Shown here piece by piece: positions 43,931-53,743 of a DNA stretch of 64,000 nucleotides. Under the pieces are notes generated by a model. The model made no database searches, was not told the DNA's origin, and worked only from the letters and a program-made list of their open reading frames with translations. A program made the translations under genes and the position numbers. Origin of the DNA: Robbsia sp. KACC 23696 (GTDB lineage Bacteria; Pseudomonadota; Gammaproteobacteria; Burkholderiales; Burkholderiaceae); NCBI RefSeq assembly GCF_039852015.1, contig NZ_CP156626.1, positions 2,514,249 to 2,578,248 on the forward strand, in the 5' to 3' direction. Every line of letters starts with the position of its first letter. Within the stretch, counting starts at the first letter, position 1.

Positions 43931-45340
43931 TTAGGCCATCTTCCGAATGTCGACGAAGTGACCTTCGATCGCCGCTGCCGCCGCCATGGCCGGGCTCAAC
44001 AAATGCGTCCGACCGCCCGCGCCTTGCCGGCCTTCGAAGTTACGGTTCGACGTCGATGCGCAGCGCTCACCCGGCTCCAGACGGTCCGCGTTCATCGCCA
44101 GACACATCGAGCACCCCGGCTCACGCCATTCGAAGCCCGCGTCGACGAACACGCGGTCCAGACCTTCCTGCTCGGCCTGCGCCTTCACCAGGCCCGAACC
44201 CGGCACGACCATCGCCTGCCGCACATTGGCCGCGACCTTCCGGTTCAAACGCTTCACGACATACGCCGCCGCCCGCAGATCCTCGATCCGCGCGTTCGTG
44301 CACGAGCCGATGAAAACGCGGTCGATATTGACCGACTCCATCGGCGTGTTCGGCGTCAGGCCCATATACTTCAGCGCGCGCTCGACCGCATCGCGCTTGA
44401 CCGGATCCTTGATTTGATCCGGATCCGGCACGCGGCCGTCGATCGGCAACACCATTTCCGGCGACGTGCCCCACGTGACCTGCGGCACGATGTCGGCGGA
44501 CGACAATTCGACGACACGATCGAACTTGGCGCCGGCATCGGACACCAGCGTGCGCCAGTAGCGCTCGGCCGACGGGAATTCCACGTCGGACGGTGCGAAT
44601 GGACGGCCACGCACGTAGTCGATCGTCGTGTCGTCGACGGCCACCATGCCGGCGCGAGCGCCAGCTTCGATCGCCATATTGCAGACGGTCATCCGGCCTT
44701 CCATCGACAGCGCGCGAATCGTCGAGCCGCCGAATTCGATCGCATAGCCGGTGCCGCCCGCCGTGCCGATCTTGCCGATGATCGCGAGCACGACATCCTT
44801 CGCGCTGCAACCCCGCGGCAACGGCCCGTCGACCTTGACCAGCATGTTCTTGCTCTTCTTCTGCAGCAAGGTCTGCGTGGCCAGCACGTGCTCGACTTCC
44901 GACGTGCCGATGCCGAAGGCCAGCGCGCCGAACGCGCCATGCGTCGACGTGTGCGAGTCACCGCAGACGACCGTCATTCCGGGCAGCGTGGCGCCCTGTT
45001 CCGGCCCGATGATGTGCACGATGCCCTGACGGAGATCGTTCATCTTGAATTGCGTGATACCGCTTGCATCGCAATTCGCATCGAGCGTGTCGATCTGCAG
45101 TTTCGAGATCGGGTCGGCGATGCCGTTCTTACGGCCCAGCGTCGGGACATTGTGGTCCGACGTTGCCAGATTGGCGCTCAGACGCCATACCGGCCGATTG
45201 GCTAGCTTTAGACCCTCGAACGCTTGCGGACTGGTCACTTCGTGCAAAAGTTGACGGTCGATATACAACGTCGCCGTCCCGTCCTCTTCCGTGCGGACCA
45301 CATGCGCGTCCCACAGCTTGTCGTACAGGGTCTGAGCCAT
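43931..45340 (-). CDS. leuC: 3-isopropylmalate dehydratase large subunit
   Basis: LeuC binds the [4Fe-4S] cluster and isomerises 2-isopropylmalate to 3-isopropylmalate. The 469-residue protein has the aconitase-family cysteines in [14 protein letters not shown] and GCSMCLAMN, plus the [13 protein letters not shown] motif. It is the first gene of the leucine block. The 229 bases upstream include an AT-rich segment likely to hold the promoter. Confidence 0.98.
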   Translation of the reverse strand: MAQTLYDKLWDAHVVRTEEDGTATLYIDRQLLHEVTSPQAFEGLKLANRPVWRLSANLATSDHNVPTLGRKNGIADPISKLQIDTLDANCDASGITQFKMNDLRQGIVHIIGPEQGATLPGMTVVCGDSHTSTHGAFGALAFGIGTSEVEHVLATQTLLQKKSKNMLVKVDGPLPRGCSAKDVVLAIIGKIGTAGGTGYAIEFGGSTIRALSMEGRMTVCNMAIEAGARAGMVAVDDTTIDYVRGRPFAPSDVEFPSAERYWRTLVSDAGAKFDRVVELSSADIVPQVTWGTSPEMVLPIDGRVPDPDQIKDPVKRDAVERALKYMGLTPNTPMESVNIDRVFIGSCTNARIEDLRAAAYVVKRLNRKVAANVRQAMVVPGSGLVKAQAEQEGLDRVFVDAGFEWREPGCSMCLAMNADRLEPGERCASTSNRNFEGRQGAGGRTHLLSPAMAAAAAIEGHFVDIRKMA

Positions 45341-45439
45341 CTCGCTTCTATCTCGAAACTGCCGGCCGAAGCCGGCGCGGACACCCCGGCGACCGATCGA
45401 TGCGGGAAAAATCGCACCGTTGGCCGATGCCGGGCATTT

Positions 45440-45500
45440 TTACTGCATATTGGGGGGTTGAATTGAATATTATGCCATAGTAAATGCGAATTTCGGGCCA
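45440..45500 (-). promoter_or_regulatory. probable leuC promoter region (AT-rich)
   Basis: The 100-160 bases before leuC contain an AT-rich block. On the minus strand it reads TTTACTATGGCATAATATTC, including a -10-like CATAAT. No -35 box at good spacing is evident and no known operator is recognised, so only the general location is proposed. Confidence 0.3.
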
Positions 45501-45569
45501 ATTAGGCTCGGCGATCGGTCCTATGCCGATCCATCGATAGCGTGTCCGCCTCCGCGCTTTACCACGCGT

Positions 45570-48233
45570 TCATTGACTCGGACTGCCGCTACAGCCGTGC
45601 CGATCGTCGTCGACGGTGCGACGCGCGCGCGCGTCGCACCAGGGCAGCCAGATCGGTTGCGCGATCGCGAGATCGCCGGCGCCCGGCGGCGGCGGGTCGC
45701 CCCCCACGCGACCCGCGTCGGCACGCGGACCGTACGTCGGCTCGACGGCGCCGCCCGGACCATCGCTGCGTTCAGCGTCATTGGCACTGTCCGCATCGGA
45801 CATCGACGTGCTGGGTGAGGCCGTCCCCTCGGTACCGCGCTTGTTCGGCACGGTCCTCGCGACCGCTTTGACCAGACGCAGCCGCACCGCATCGATCTCG
45901 CGCAGCACGTCCGCCGCCTGCTTCGTGACACTTTTCCCCAACGCGCCCAAGGCCGTTTCCCAGCAGGCGGCGTCCGGGATGATTTGACAGACGGGTTGGC
46001 CATTTTCAAACGCATGCACATGCCACCCTACCCGTTGATCGGCGTCGCGCATTGCCGTCGGCGAGGCCTGCGAGACCGTGTCATCGCGCGCCCGGTCCAC
46101 GTCGCCGCCGTAGTACACCACGGCACCATCGCCGCTCAAAAACGCTTGCCGATCGGGATCGGTCAACCTGCCGAGCGCGCCCTGGTAGAGCGCCAGATCG
46201 ATGACGCGCCGCGCCGCCTTGGCATCATGGGCCGAGCCGATCGTGATCAAGCCGTGGAGGACCTCGCCCCCGACTCGAACCGGCCGGGAAGGCGATGCCA
46301 GCGCCTTCCATCGGACCACGAAATCGTTGCCATTGGCGGGCAATCCGATTCGACGAAAAATCGCCTCGTCGACCAGACGCCAGGGCGTCATGTAGTAACG
46401 GCGCAGCGCCTTTTGCTTGGCCTTGCTCAAGCCGGCCAGACAGGCCCGCGAGGTCATGATTTTTTGCAGCGCCAAGGCTAGCGAGACCGCACACCCTTCC
46501 AGCGAGCCGGTGGAGGGCACGGCGCCCCGTCCGTCGCGCGTCGCCCACGGCACCGCCGCCTCCTGCTCCGCGTTGCGGCCTAAGCGCAGCGCTAGGCCCG
46601 CGACGCCGGACGACCCGGGTGCCGGGGCGCCCTGTAGCGGCGTGTCGTAATGCGCGCGCCACTGCCCATGATCGAGACTGACGGTGCGCAGAAACGGTTT
46701 TATCGGCACGGCCTTGGAGCGTGGCCGCATCGCCGCCGGACGCCAGGTGTTCCCGAGGGACCACACGCCCGACGATGTTTCCGGCGAGGGCACGGTCGAA
46801 CCAGCGTTCAAGCCGCCCGGACTGACCCGATCGACAAAGGCCTGAAAGATGGCGATATCGTCCGGGTGTTCCAACCGAATTGCGGTATCCATCAGATTGT
46901 CGAGCAGGACGAAGCGGCTCGGCATGTCCTTCTTATGCCAGCGTCGCCCCCGTTTTTCCCAATCCATCCATGCCGCCGCATAGGCGTGGAGCAAGACACG
47001 CTCGCGTTGGCTTAGTTTCGGTTCATCGCTATCGCGATGCCACGGCGCCCCCCGTTGCCACGCCACCGTCACCATGCTGGCCAGGCCGAATTCGCGCAAT
47101 TGTTCGCGCGTAGGCGTCAGTGTCAGCCCGGCGACGACGATCTCACGACGTTTCTTGAAATTGCCGGGCTGGAACATCAGCACATGGCTGCAGGCGCTGA
47201 CGCAAATCCGTCGCATCAGGGGTCCGGTCTTGTCGCGCTCGTGCAAGGTGCGAAGAAAGACGCCGATATAAGAATGCCGGGACGTCGCGCATTCGCCGGG
47301 CACCGCCAGCGCGCATGCAACGAAATCGATGCGGATCGGCGCCGACGATACCGCGGACGGCGCGGACGGCGCGAAGACGGGCAATACCGCCGTCGACAGA
47401 TAGGCCGCCAATGCCGCTGCCGGCGTGTGCGCAAAGCGTCGAAGGGGATGACGACCGTCCGCATCGATCGTCGTGCCATGCCCGACCAAACGTAAGCGCA
47501 GCTCGCCGCGGCCCCAGTCCGACTGCCGCGCTTCGGCCATCAACGATTGCGCCGCCACGCTGGTGAAGAACCCGCCGAGCCAGGCGCGACAATGCGCATT
47601 GAGCAGCCCTTCTCGCGCCAAGGTACGCCAGAGCCCCGCATCCATTTCCGCAGGTATCGTGCAACTGGGCAAGGCCGGTGCTTGCCGATCCTCGGCCTCG
47701 TCCGCGGGCCCTTGCTGCCAGCGGTAGAACTTCGGGGGCGCCGGAATATCGCCCCCCTGCGCGACAAACAACAGGCGGGCCTCCCGATTGAACAACTCCC
47801 GCAGCCCGATACGTTGGATCATCGAGTCGGTCGAAAAAATGCCGACGATGTGTACCGCATCCTTGTCGCCGCCGAGGGCGCGATCAGGCAGTCCGGCGAT
47901 GGCGTCATCCAATGCGGCGTTGCCGGTACTGTCGGGTCGAAGATGCGCCATCGGAACATCGTCGCCCACGTCGCCATTGCCGCCCATCGTAACGCGCGCC
48001 AACGCCGCGCGGATATCCTGCAAGGGGCCGACGACGGGCAAGTCGTCGTCGCCGTCCGGCTGCCGCACCCATTCCTGTGTCCGTCGCAGATCGCGCGACT
48101 CCACCGTGGTCCAGGGCTCGGAGCGCGGCACGCGCGTGCGATGCGCGACCGACTGCAACAAGGCCGATGCAATCAAGCCCCTGGCTTCGCGCGTCAGCAC
48201 ATTTGCCCAATTCCGGTCAACGCTCTCCGACAC
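45570..48233 (-). CDS. large orphan protein with a clan CD (peptidase C80-like) cysteine-peptidase signature
   Basis: No full-length family is recognised. The chosen start is GTG at 48233, preceded by AGGGGA with 6-nt spacing. Starts at 48251, 48269 and 48305 lack a ribosome-binding site. The protein has 887 residues. The segment ~125-370 contains strand-His-Gly (LRLRLVGHG, His252) and, 55 residues later, strand-Ala-Cys (IRIDFVACAL, Cys307). Between them is an amphipathic helix (PAAALAAYLST). This is the clan CD layout, closest in feel to toxin self-processing C80 domains; RRICVSACSHVL would be the next strand. The remaining ~500 residues show no known motif, and the C-terminus is Pro/Gly/Asp-rich. 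There is no signal peptide or transmembrane helix. It is an isolated gene inserted between the conserved leu and TCA blocks. Function is unproven; an effector or toxin-like role is one possibility. Confidence 0.7.
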   Translation of the reverse strand: MSESVDRNWANVLTREARGLIASALLQSVAHRTRVPRSEPWTTVESRDLRRTQEWVRQPDGDDDLPVVGPLQDIRAALARVTMGGNGDVGDDVPMAHLRPDSTGNAALDDAIAGLPDRALGGDKDAVHIVGIFSTDSMIQRIGLRELFNREARLLFVAQGGDIPAPPKFYRWQQGPADEAEDRQAPALPSCTIPAEMDAGLWRTLAREGLLNAHCRAWLGGFFTSVAAQSLMAEARQSDWGRGELRLRLVGHGTTIDADGRHPLRRFAHTPAAALAAYLSTAVLPVFAPSAPSAVSSAPIRIDFVACALAVPGECATSRHSYIGVFLRTLHERDKTGPLMRRICVSACSHVLMFQPGNFKKRREIVVAGLTLTPTREQLREFGLASMVTVAWQRGAPWHRDSDEPKLSQRERVLLHAYAAAWMDWEKRGRRWHKKDMPSRFVLLDNLMDTAIRLEHPDDIAIFQAFVDRVSPGGLNAGSTVPSPETSSGVWSLGNTWRPAAMRPRSKAVPIKPFLRTVSLDHGQWRAHYDTPLQGAPAPGSSGVAGLALRLGRNAEQEAAVPWATRDGRGAVPSTGSLEGCAVSLALALQKIMTSRACLAGLSKAKQKALRRYYMTPWRLVDEAIFRRIGLPANGNDFVVRWKALASPSRPVRVGGEVLHGLITIGSAHDAKAARRVIDLALYQGALGRLTDPDRQAFLSGDGAVVYYGGDVDRARDDTVSQASPTAMRDADQRVGWHVHAFENGQPVCQIIPDAACWETALGALGKSVTKQAADVLREIDAVRLRLVKAVARTVPNKRGTEGTASPSTSMSDADSANDAERSDGPGGAVEPTYGPRADAGRVGGDPPPPGAGDLAIAQPIWLPWCDARARRTVDDDRHGCSGSPSQ

Positions 48234-48400
48234 AATCGCTCCCCTCGCCATCCCAGGAGTTGGCAGCATGCGCCGTGCCGCCGTCGCTGTCAGCAGCACG
48301 AACACTGGCCGAATGGCTAGAACGGCGCGTTCCCGACGGTGGCGAAATACCTACTTCATTCGATAGAGGCGCTGACTGGAGCGACATTCCCCAACGTGCC

Positions 48401-48430
48401 AATAAAAAACGGCCCGCTAAGGGGCCGTTT
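48401..48430 (-). terminator. rho-independent terminator of gltA
   Basis: A perfect 9-bp stem AAACGGCCC (48407-48415) / GGGCCGTTT (48422-48430) with a 6-base loop is followed on the minus strand by a run of six T's (GTTTTTTATT). It lies 55 bases past the gltA stop and separates the TCA block from the orphan gene. Confidence 0.88.
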
Positions 48431-48484
48431 GGCTATTCAAGCAAAGCGCACCGTCGCGCCGCGATGGGCGACGGCAAGCGATCC

Positions 48485-49792
48485 TTAGCGCTTGGCGATT
48501 TCCGGTGCCGAACGCGCCGCTTCGCCGACATACAGCTGACGCGGACGGCCGATCTTCTGTTCCTTATCGGCGATCATTTCGTTCCACTGCGCAATCCAGC
48601 CGACGGTACGTGCCATCGCGAAGATGCAGGTGAACATCGACGTCGGGATACCCAGCGCACGTTGCACGATGCCCGAATAGAAGTCGACGTTCGGGTAGAG
48701 TTTGCGCGACACGAAGTATTCGTCTTCGAGCGCGATCTTTTCCAGTTCCATCGCCAGCTTGAACAGCGGGTCGTCATGCAGACCCAACTCTTCGAGCACT
48801 TCGTGGCACGTTTCGCGCATCAGCTTGGCGCGCGGATCGTAGTTCTTATAGACCCGGTGACCGAAGCCCATCAGCTTCACGCCGGAGTTCTTGTCCTTGA
48901 CCTGCTTGATGAACTCCGGAATGTTGTCGACCGAGCCAATTTCTTCCAGCATGCTCAACGCCGCTTCGTTCGCACCACCGTGCGCCGGGCCCCACAGACA
49001 GGCGATACCGGCAGCGATACAGGCAAACGGGTTGGCACCCGATGAACCGGCCAGACGGACCGTCGACGTCGACGCATTCTGTTCGTGATCCGCGTGCAGG
49101 ATCAGGATACGATCCAGCGCACGCACCAGCACTTCGTTGACCTTGTACTCTTCGCACGGATTGGCGAACATCATTCGCATGAAGTTTGCGGAGTACGACA
49201 GATCGTTCTGCGGATAGACGAAAGGCTGACCGATCGAATACTTGTACGCCATTGCGACCAGCGTCGGCAGCTTCGCGATCAAACGAATCGCCGAGACTTC
49301 ACGATGCTGGGCATTCGTGATGTCGAGCGAGTCGTGATAGAAAGCGGACAGTGCGCCGACCGATCCCGTCAGCACGGCCATCGGGTGCGCATCGCGACGG
49401 AAACCGCGGAAGAAGAATTGCATCTGCTCGTGCACCAGCGTGTGCTTGGTGACCGTTTCGACGAATTCTTCCTTCTGTGCCTGGTTCGGCAGTTGGCCCT
49501 TCAACAGCAGGTAGCAGGTTTCCAGGAAGTCGGCGTTCACCGCCAGATCGTCGATCTTGATACCGCGATACAGCAACTCACCCTTATCGCCATCGATATA
49601 GGTGATTTCCGAATTACAGGATGCGGTGGACATGAAACCCGGATCGTACGTGAACTTCCCGGTCTGGCCATACAGTTTGCGGATGTCGATCACATCGGGG
49701 CCGAGCGTCCCCTTGTAAATCGGCAGTTCGACACTGGGCGAATCGTCCGAAAACGATAGCGTGGCTTTTACGTCTGACGTGGTCGGTGTCAT
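48485..49792 (-). CDS. gltA: citrate synthase
   Basis: GltA condenses oxaloacetate with acetyl-CoA. It has 435 residues, the hexameric NADH-sensitive proteobacterial length. Catalytic His and Asp are seen in [21 protein letters not shown] and [14 protein letters not shown]. The start at 49792 ([14 protein letters not shown]) follows AGGAAGAGA. It is the last gene of the sdhC-D-A-B-E-gltA series and ends at a strong terminator. Confidence 0.98.
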   Translation of the reverse strand: MTPTTSDVKATLSFSDDSPSVELPIYKGTLGPDVIDIRKLYGQTGKFTYDPGFMSTASCNSEITYIDGDKGELLYRGIKIDDLAVNADFLETCYLLLKGQLPNQAQKEEFVETVTKHTLVHEQMQFFFRGFRRDAHPMAVLTGSVGALSAFYHDSLDITNAQHREVSAIRLIAKLPTLVAMAYKYSIGQPFVYPQNDLSYSANFMRMMFANPCEEYKVNEVLVRALDRILILHADHEQNASTSTVRLAGSSGANPFACIAAGIACLWGPAHGGANEAALSMLEEIGSVDNIPEFIKQVKDKNSGVKLMGFGHRVYKNYDPRAKLMRETCHEVLEELGLHDDPLFKLAMELEKIALEDEYFVSRKLYPNVDFYSGIVQRALGIPTSMFTCIFAMARTVGWIAQWNEMIADKEQKIGRPRQLYVGEAARSAPEIAKR

Positions 49793-49895
49793 GTGTCTCT
49801 TCCTGTAATCGAATTGAATAAATCGAGCGGGGGCGCGCATGGTCCTTCGCTGCGCAGCCCGCGTTCACGGTCTTGTCAGGGCCGGGCAACGGCGA

Positions 49896-50282
49896 TCACG
49901 CCTCCCGCAGCCGCCCCAGTACCCGTGTCACCTCGGGCACCGCCAACTCGCCGTCCGGCTCGCGCCGGCCGAGCAACAGATCCATCAGGTCATTGTCGGT
50001 CAGGTCCAGCAAACGCGTCAGCCCGGCCACGTCCGGATCGCTCAGGTCGTGCTCATACCGGTCGAAGAAACGTTGCAGGAACAGATCGTTTTCCAGCAGA
50101 CCGCGGCGTGCGCGCCAACGTAGCCGGGCGCGACGCAACGGATCCGCCTGATGCGCGTGATCGTTCTGGTCATACGACACGGCTTCCGCCTCGGGAGCCC
50201 GCTGCCACGCCCGCGTGCCGACGGCCGGAACGGTCGCCAGCAGCGGTTCCGGGGCGGACCCGTTCTCAAAAGTCGAACCCAT
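49896..50282 (-). CDS. sdhE: FAD assembly factor SdhE (succinate dehydrogenase assembly factor 2)
   Basis: SdhE promotes covalent attachment of FAD to SdhA. The conserved core (~45-128) contains the RGxxE motif within RARRGLLENDLFLQRFF and LLDLTDNDLMDLLLGR. AAGGAGGAAGAC immediately upstream strongly supports the ATG at 50282. The protein therefore has 128 residues, about 35-40 longer than usual. The extra N-terminus is polar with no motif. It lies between sdhB (22 bases) and gltA (about 100 bases). Confidence 0.93.
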   Translation of the reverse strand: MGSTFENGSAPEPLLATVPAVGTRAWQRAPEAEAVSYDQNDHAHQADPLRRARLRWRARRGLLENDLFLQRFFDRYEHDLSDPDVAGLTRLLDLTDNDLMDLLLGRREPDGELAVPEVTRVLGRLREA

Positions 50283-50304
50283 GTCTTCCTCCTTGCTTCT
50301 CTTC

Positions 50305-51009
50305 TTACACCGCGCGCCGGAACATCAGTTCCTTGATCTTGCCGATGGCCTGCGTCGGGTTCAGACCCTTCGGGCAGACGTCCAGGCAATTCATGATCGT
50401 GTGGCAGCGGAACAGGCGATACGGATCTTCCAGATTGTCCAGACGCTCGCCGGTCGCCTGGTCGCGGCTGTCCGCGATGAAGCGATACGCTTGCAGCAAA
50501 CCGGCCGGGCCGACGAACTTGTCCGGATTCCACCAGAAGCTCGGGCAAGCCGTCGAGCAGCACGAACACAAAATGCATTCGTACAAACCGTCCAGCTCGT
50601 CACGCTCTTCCGGCGTCTGCAGGCGTTCCTTCTCCGGCGGCGGCGTATCGTTGATCAGATAGGGCTTGATCGAGTGGTACTGATTGAAGAACAGCGTCAT
50701 GTCGACGATCAGGTCACGGATGACCGGCAGGCCCGGCAACGGGCGCAGCACGATCTTTTCCGGCAGATCGTTCATATTCGTCAGGCACGCCAGACCGTTC
50801 TTGCCGTTGATGTTCATCGCGTCGGAGCCGCAGACGCCTTCGCGGCAGGAGCGGCGGAAGCCGATCCCTTCGTCGACGGCCTTCAGCTTGACCAGCGCGT
50901 CGAGCAACATCCGCTCGCCCGGGCCGATTTCGATCTCGTAACGTTGCATCCGCGGCGCCGCGTCCGCATCCGGATCGTAGCGGTACACCTCAAAGATTCG
51001 TTTGCTCAT
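50305..51009 (-). CDS. sdhB: succinate dehydrogenase iron-sulfur subunit
   Basis: SdhB carries electrons from FAD in SdhA to quinone through three Fe-S clusters. In its 234 residues, the [2Fe-2S] ligands are in SCREGVCGSDAMN (Cys55, Cys60) and GLAC (Cys75), with the Asp replacement for the fourth Cys that is also seen in E. coli. The other clusters use CILCSCCSTACP and CHTIMNCLDVCPKG. It is separated from sdhA by an unusually long 172-base spacer containing hairpins. Confidence 0.98.
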   Translation of the reverse strand: MSKRIFEVYRYDPDADAAPRMQRYEIEIGPGERMLLDALVKLKAVDEGIGFRRSCREGVCGSDAMNINGKNGLACLTNMNDLPEKIVLRPLPGLPVIRDLIVDMTLFFNQYHSIKPYLINDTPPPEKERLQTPEERDELDGLYECILCSCCSTACPSFWWNPDKFVGPAGLLQAYRFIADSRDQATGERLDNLEDPYRLFRCHTIMNCLDVCPKGLNPTQAIGKIKELMFRRAV

Positions 51010-51089
51010 CTCTCTTTCCTCTGCTGCCTCCGGGTGGGGACCCGTTCTCGGACAAGTGCCTCGGTGGCACCGTCCCTGCTGCTCGCCAC

Positions 51090-51118
51090 GGCGGAAACCG
51101 GTGTTCTCGGTTCCCGCC
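51090..51118 (-). other. hairpin in the sdhA-sdhB spacer
   Basis: The 172-base gap between sdhA and sdhB holds an 11-bp stem with one A-C mismatch: GGCGGAAACCG (51090-51100) with CGGTTCCCGCC (51108-51118). A smaller GTGCC/GGCAC hairpin lies at 51056-51070. Neither has a U-tract. They may tune mRNA processing or stability between the two genes. Confidence 0.5.
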
Positions 51119-51181
51119 CTGCTGCGCCTCGCCCCGACCCGGCCGGCAAACCTTTTATCGTGGGGTAGTAAGACCGACCAA

Positions 51182-52960
51182 TCAGAACGTCCGTGCCTTC
51201 GGCGGCACCGATTCGACCGTCAACGGCTTCATCTTCACGGGCTTGTATTCAAGGCGATGATCGTCACTGTAGAACAGCGTGTGCTTCATCCAGTTCTCGT
51301 CGTCGCGATGCTCGAAGTCGCTGTGCGCATGCGCGCCGCGGCTTTCCTTGCGCGCTTCGGCCGAGATCATCGTCGCCTTCGCGACTTCGATCAGGTTGGC
51401 CAGTTCCAACGCTTCCACACGCGCGGTGTTGAATACCTTCGACTTGTCCTTCAGATGCACGTGTCCGGTGCGCGCGATCAGCTCGCCCATCTTGCCGACG
51501 CCCTCGGCCATCAGCGACGAGGTCCGGAACACGCCGGCATGCGCCTGCATCGTCTTGCGGATGTCGTTCGCGATGTCCTGCGTATATTCGCCCGACGTCG
51601 TGCCTTCGAGCTTCGCCAGACGCGCCAGCGTTGCGTCGGCGGCGTCCGCCGGCAGCGGCTTGTGTTCGCGACCGAGTTCCGCCACATGCTTGACGATATG
51701 GTTGCCGGCCGCGCGGCCGAACACGACCAGATCCAGCAGCGAATTCGTGCCCAAGCGGTTCGCGCCATGCACGGACACGCAGGAGCATTCGCCCACGGCA
51801 TAGAAACCGTTGATCGGTGCGTCGTACTCGCTGCCCTTGCCGACCACCTGACCGTAGATATTCGTCGGAATGCCGCCCATCTGGTAATGGATCGTCGGCA
51901 CGACCGGGATCGGCTCCTTGATGCAGTCGACGTTGGCGAACTTCATCGCGATCTCACGAATCGACGGCAACCGCTTCATGATCGTTTCGGCGCCGATGTG
52001 CGACAGGTCGAGCAGCACATAGTCCGAATTCGGGCCGCAACCGCGGCCTTCCTTGATTTCCTGGTCCATCGAGCGGGAAACGAAGTCGCGCGGCGCCAGA
52101 TCCTTCAGCGTCGGCGCATAGCGTTCCATGAAACGCTCACCGTTCGAATTCCGCAGGATGCCGCCTTCGCCGCGTACCCCTTCGGTAATCAGCACGCCCG
52201 CGCCGGCCACGCCGGTCGGGTGGAATTGCCAGAATTCCATGTCCTGCAGCGGGATGCCCGAGCGCGCCGCCATGCCCAGACCGTCCCCGGTATTGATGAA
52301 GGCATTCGTCGACGCCGCGAAGATCCGACCGGCGCCGCCCGTGGCGAACAGCGTCGTCTTGCCTTCGAGGATATAGATGTCGCCCGTTTCCATTTCGAGC
52401 GCGGTCACGCCCAGTACGTCGCCTTCGGCGTCGCGGATCAGGTCGAGCGCCATCCACTCGGTGTAGAAGTGCGTCTTGGACTGGACGTTCTGCTGATACA
52501 ACGTATGCAGCAGCGCGTGACCGGTACGGTCTGCGGCCGCGCAAGCGCGTTGCACCGGTTTCTCGCCATAGTTTGCCGTGTGACCGCCGAATGGACGCTG
52601 GTAGATCGTGCCGTCGGCGTTCCGGTCGAACGGCATGCCCATATGTTCGAGTTCGTAAACAGCGTTCGGTGCCTCACGACACATGAACTCGATGGCGTCC
52701 TGGTCACCCAGCCAATCCGAGCCCTTGATGGTGTCGTAAAAGTGATAGTGCCAGTTGTCCTCGCTCATATTGCCCAGCGACGCGCCGATACCGCCCTGCG
52801 CCGCCACCGTGTGCGAGCGCGTGGGAAACACCTTGGACAGCACGCAAACCGACAGGCCGGCACGGGACAGTTGCAGCGCGGCACGCAAACCCGAGCCGCC
52901 GCCGCCGACGATCACGACGTCGTACTTGCGACGGGGAAGCGAATTCTTGATTGCAGCCAT
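51182..52960 (-). CDS. sdhA: succinate dehydrogenase flavoprotein subunit
   Basis: SdhA oxidises succinate to fumarate with covalently bound FAD. The 592-residue protein has the dinucleotide fold VVIVGGGGSGLRAAL and the flavin-linking His in SHTVAAQGGIGASLGN. Active-site segments are HPTGVAGAGVL, MGGIPTN and GANRLGTNSLLDLVVFGR. The start at 52960 (MAAIKNSLPRRKYD) fits the family; the upstream open frame overlaps sdhD and is ignored. Only 2 bases separate it from sdhD. Confidence 0.98.
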   Translation of the reverse strand: MAAIKNSLPRRKYDVVIVGGGGSGLRAALQLSRAGLSVCVLSKVFPTRSHTVAAQGGIGASLGNMSEDNWHYHFYDTIKGSDWLGDQDAIEFMCREAPNAVYELEHMGMPFDRNADGTIYQRPFGGHTANYGEKPVQRACAAADRTGHALLHTLYQQNVQSKTHFYTEWMALDLIRDAEGDVLGVTALEMETGDIYILEGKTTLFATGGAGRIFAASTNAFINTGDGLGMAARSGIPLQDMEFWQFHPTGVAGAGVLITEGVRGEGGILRNSNGERFMERYAPTLKDLAPRDFVSRSMDQEIKEGRGCGPNSDYVLLDLSHIGAETIMKRLPSIREIAMKFANVDCIKEPIPVVPTIHYQMGGIPTNIYGQVVGKGSEYDAPINGFYAVGECSCVSVHGANRLGTNSLLDLVVFGRAAGNHIVKHVAELGREHKPLPADAADATLARLAKLEGTTSGEYTQDIANDIRKTMQAHAGVFRTSSLMAEGVGKMGELIARTGHVHLKDKSKVFNTARVEALELANLIEVAKATMISAEARKESRGAHAHSDFEHRDDENWMKHTLFYSDDHRLEYKPVKMKPLTVESVPPKARTF

Positions 52961-52962
52961 GC

Positions 52963-53331
52963 TCAAACTCTCCACAAGATCTGTACAGCGTAACCGGCAC
53001 TGGCGACCAGCCAGAGGATCGTCAACACTTGCAGCAACAGCCGGATACCCGCCGGTTTCACGTAGTCCATCCAGATATCGCGGATGCCGACCCAGGCGTG
53101 ATAGAACAACGAGAGCAGCGTGACGAACGTCAGCAGCTTCATCCACTGATGCGCGAACATCGACGCCCAGCCTTCATACGAGAAATTCGACGCCGCAAAG
53201 AACCAGACCAGCAGCACGACGGTGAATACCGCCATGATGACCGCCGTCACGCGTTGCGCGAGCCAGTCGAACATGCCGTAGTGGGCACCAACCACGAGGC
53301 GCTTTGCGCCGATATTATTTTTGCTAGCCAT
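52963..53331 (-). CDS. sdhD: succinate dehydrogenase membrane anchor subunit
   Basis: SdhD, with SdhC, anchors the complex in the inner membrane and binds haem b and quinone. The 122-residue protein has three hydrophobic segments (about 27-47, 63-82 and 94-117). Typical motifs are GAHYGMFDWLAQRVTA and the haem-ligand region FYHAWVGIRDIWMDY. The start is one base past the sdhC stop. Confidence 0.95.
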   Translation of the reverse strand: MASKNNIGAKRLVVGAHYGMFDWLAQRVTAVIMAVFTVVLLVWFFAASNFSYEGWASMFAHQWMKLLTFVTLLSLFYHAWVGIRDIWMDYVKPAGIRLLLQVLTILWLVASAGYAVQILWRV

Positions 53332-53332
53332 A

Positions 53333-53743
53333 TCAGAAAGCCCCGAACAGTTTCAGCGCGATCACGATCGTCAACAGCGACGAGAGCACGAGCACGATGC
53401 CGGCGGTATTGCGTCCGCCTTCCTTGCTGACATATTTGTGCGTGTCGGCGAGCAGGAAACGCAGGCCGGCGAAGAAGTGGAATGCGAATGCCCACGAGAG
53501 AACCAGCACCACCAGCTTTACGATAATGTTCGCAAAAAAGGCTTTGAGCTGACCGAACGAGAGTTCCGACGTCAAACTCTGTTCGAACAAGTAAAGCGCG
53601 AAAGGGATAAGCAGGAACAGCAGTCCGCCGCTTAACCGGTGCAGGATGGAAATCTTACCCGCCAGCGGCAAGCGGTATCCCGCTAATTGCCCAATCCCGA
53701 TATTCCGGTATTCCGGCCTCGGTTTCTTTACTGCTTCAGCCAT
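53333..53743 (-). CDS. sdhC: succinate dehydrogenase cytochrome b556 subunit
   Basis: SdhC is the first gene of the operon. The 136-residue membrane protein shows the SdhC signature (ISILHRLSGGLLFLLIPFALYLFE) and the haem-ligand His in AFHFFAGLRFLLADTH. It has three transmembrane helices. The start at 53743 (MAEAVKKPRPEYRNIGIGQL) matches beta-proteobacterial SdhC; the longer frame upstream is not credible because it carries no membrane or family features. Confidence 0.95.
   Translation of the reverse strand: MAEAVKKPRPEYRNIGIGQLAGYRLPLAGKISILHRLSGGLLFLLIPFALYLFEQSLTSELSFGQLKAFFANIIVKLVVLVLSWAFAFHFFAGLRFLLADTHKYVSKEGGRNTAGIVLVLSSLLTIVIALKLFGAF

Noticed and set aside
48310-48346. Two CGAA (TTCG on the minus strand) boxes upstream of the orphan peptidase-like gene, checked as a type III secretion hrpII box
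   Set aside because: The spacing is 29 bases rather than 16, so it is not a canonical hrpII/PIP-type box.
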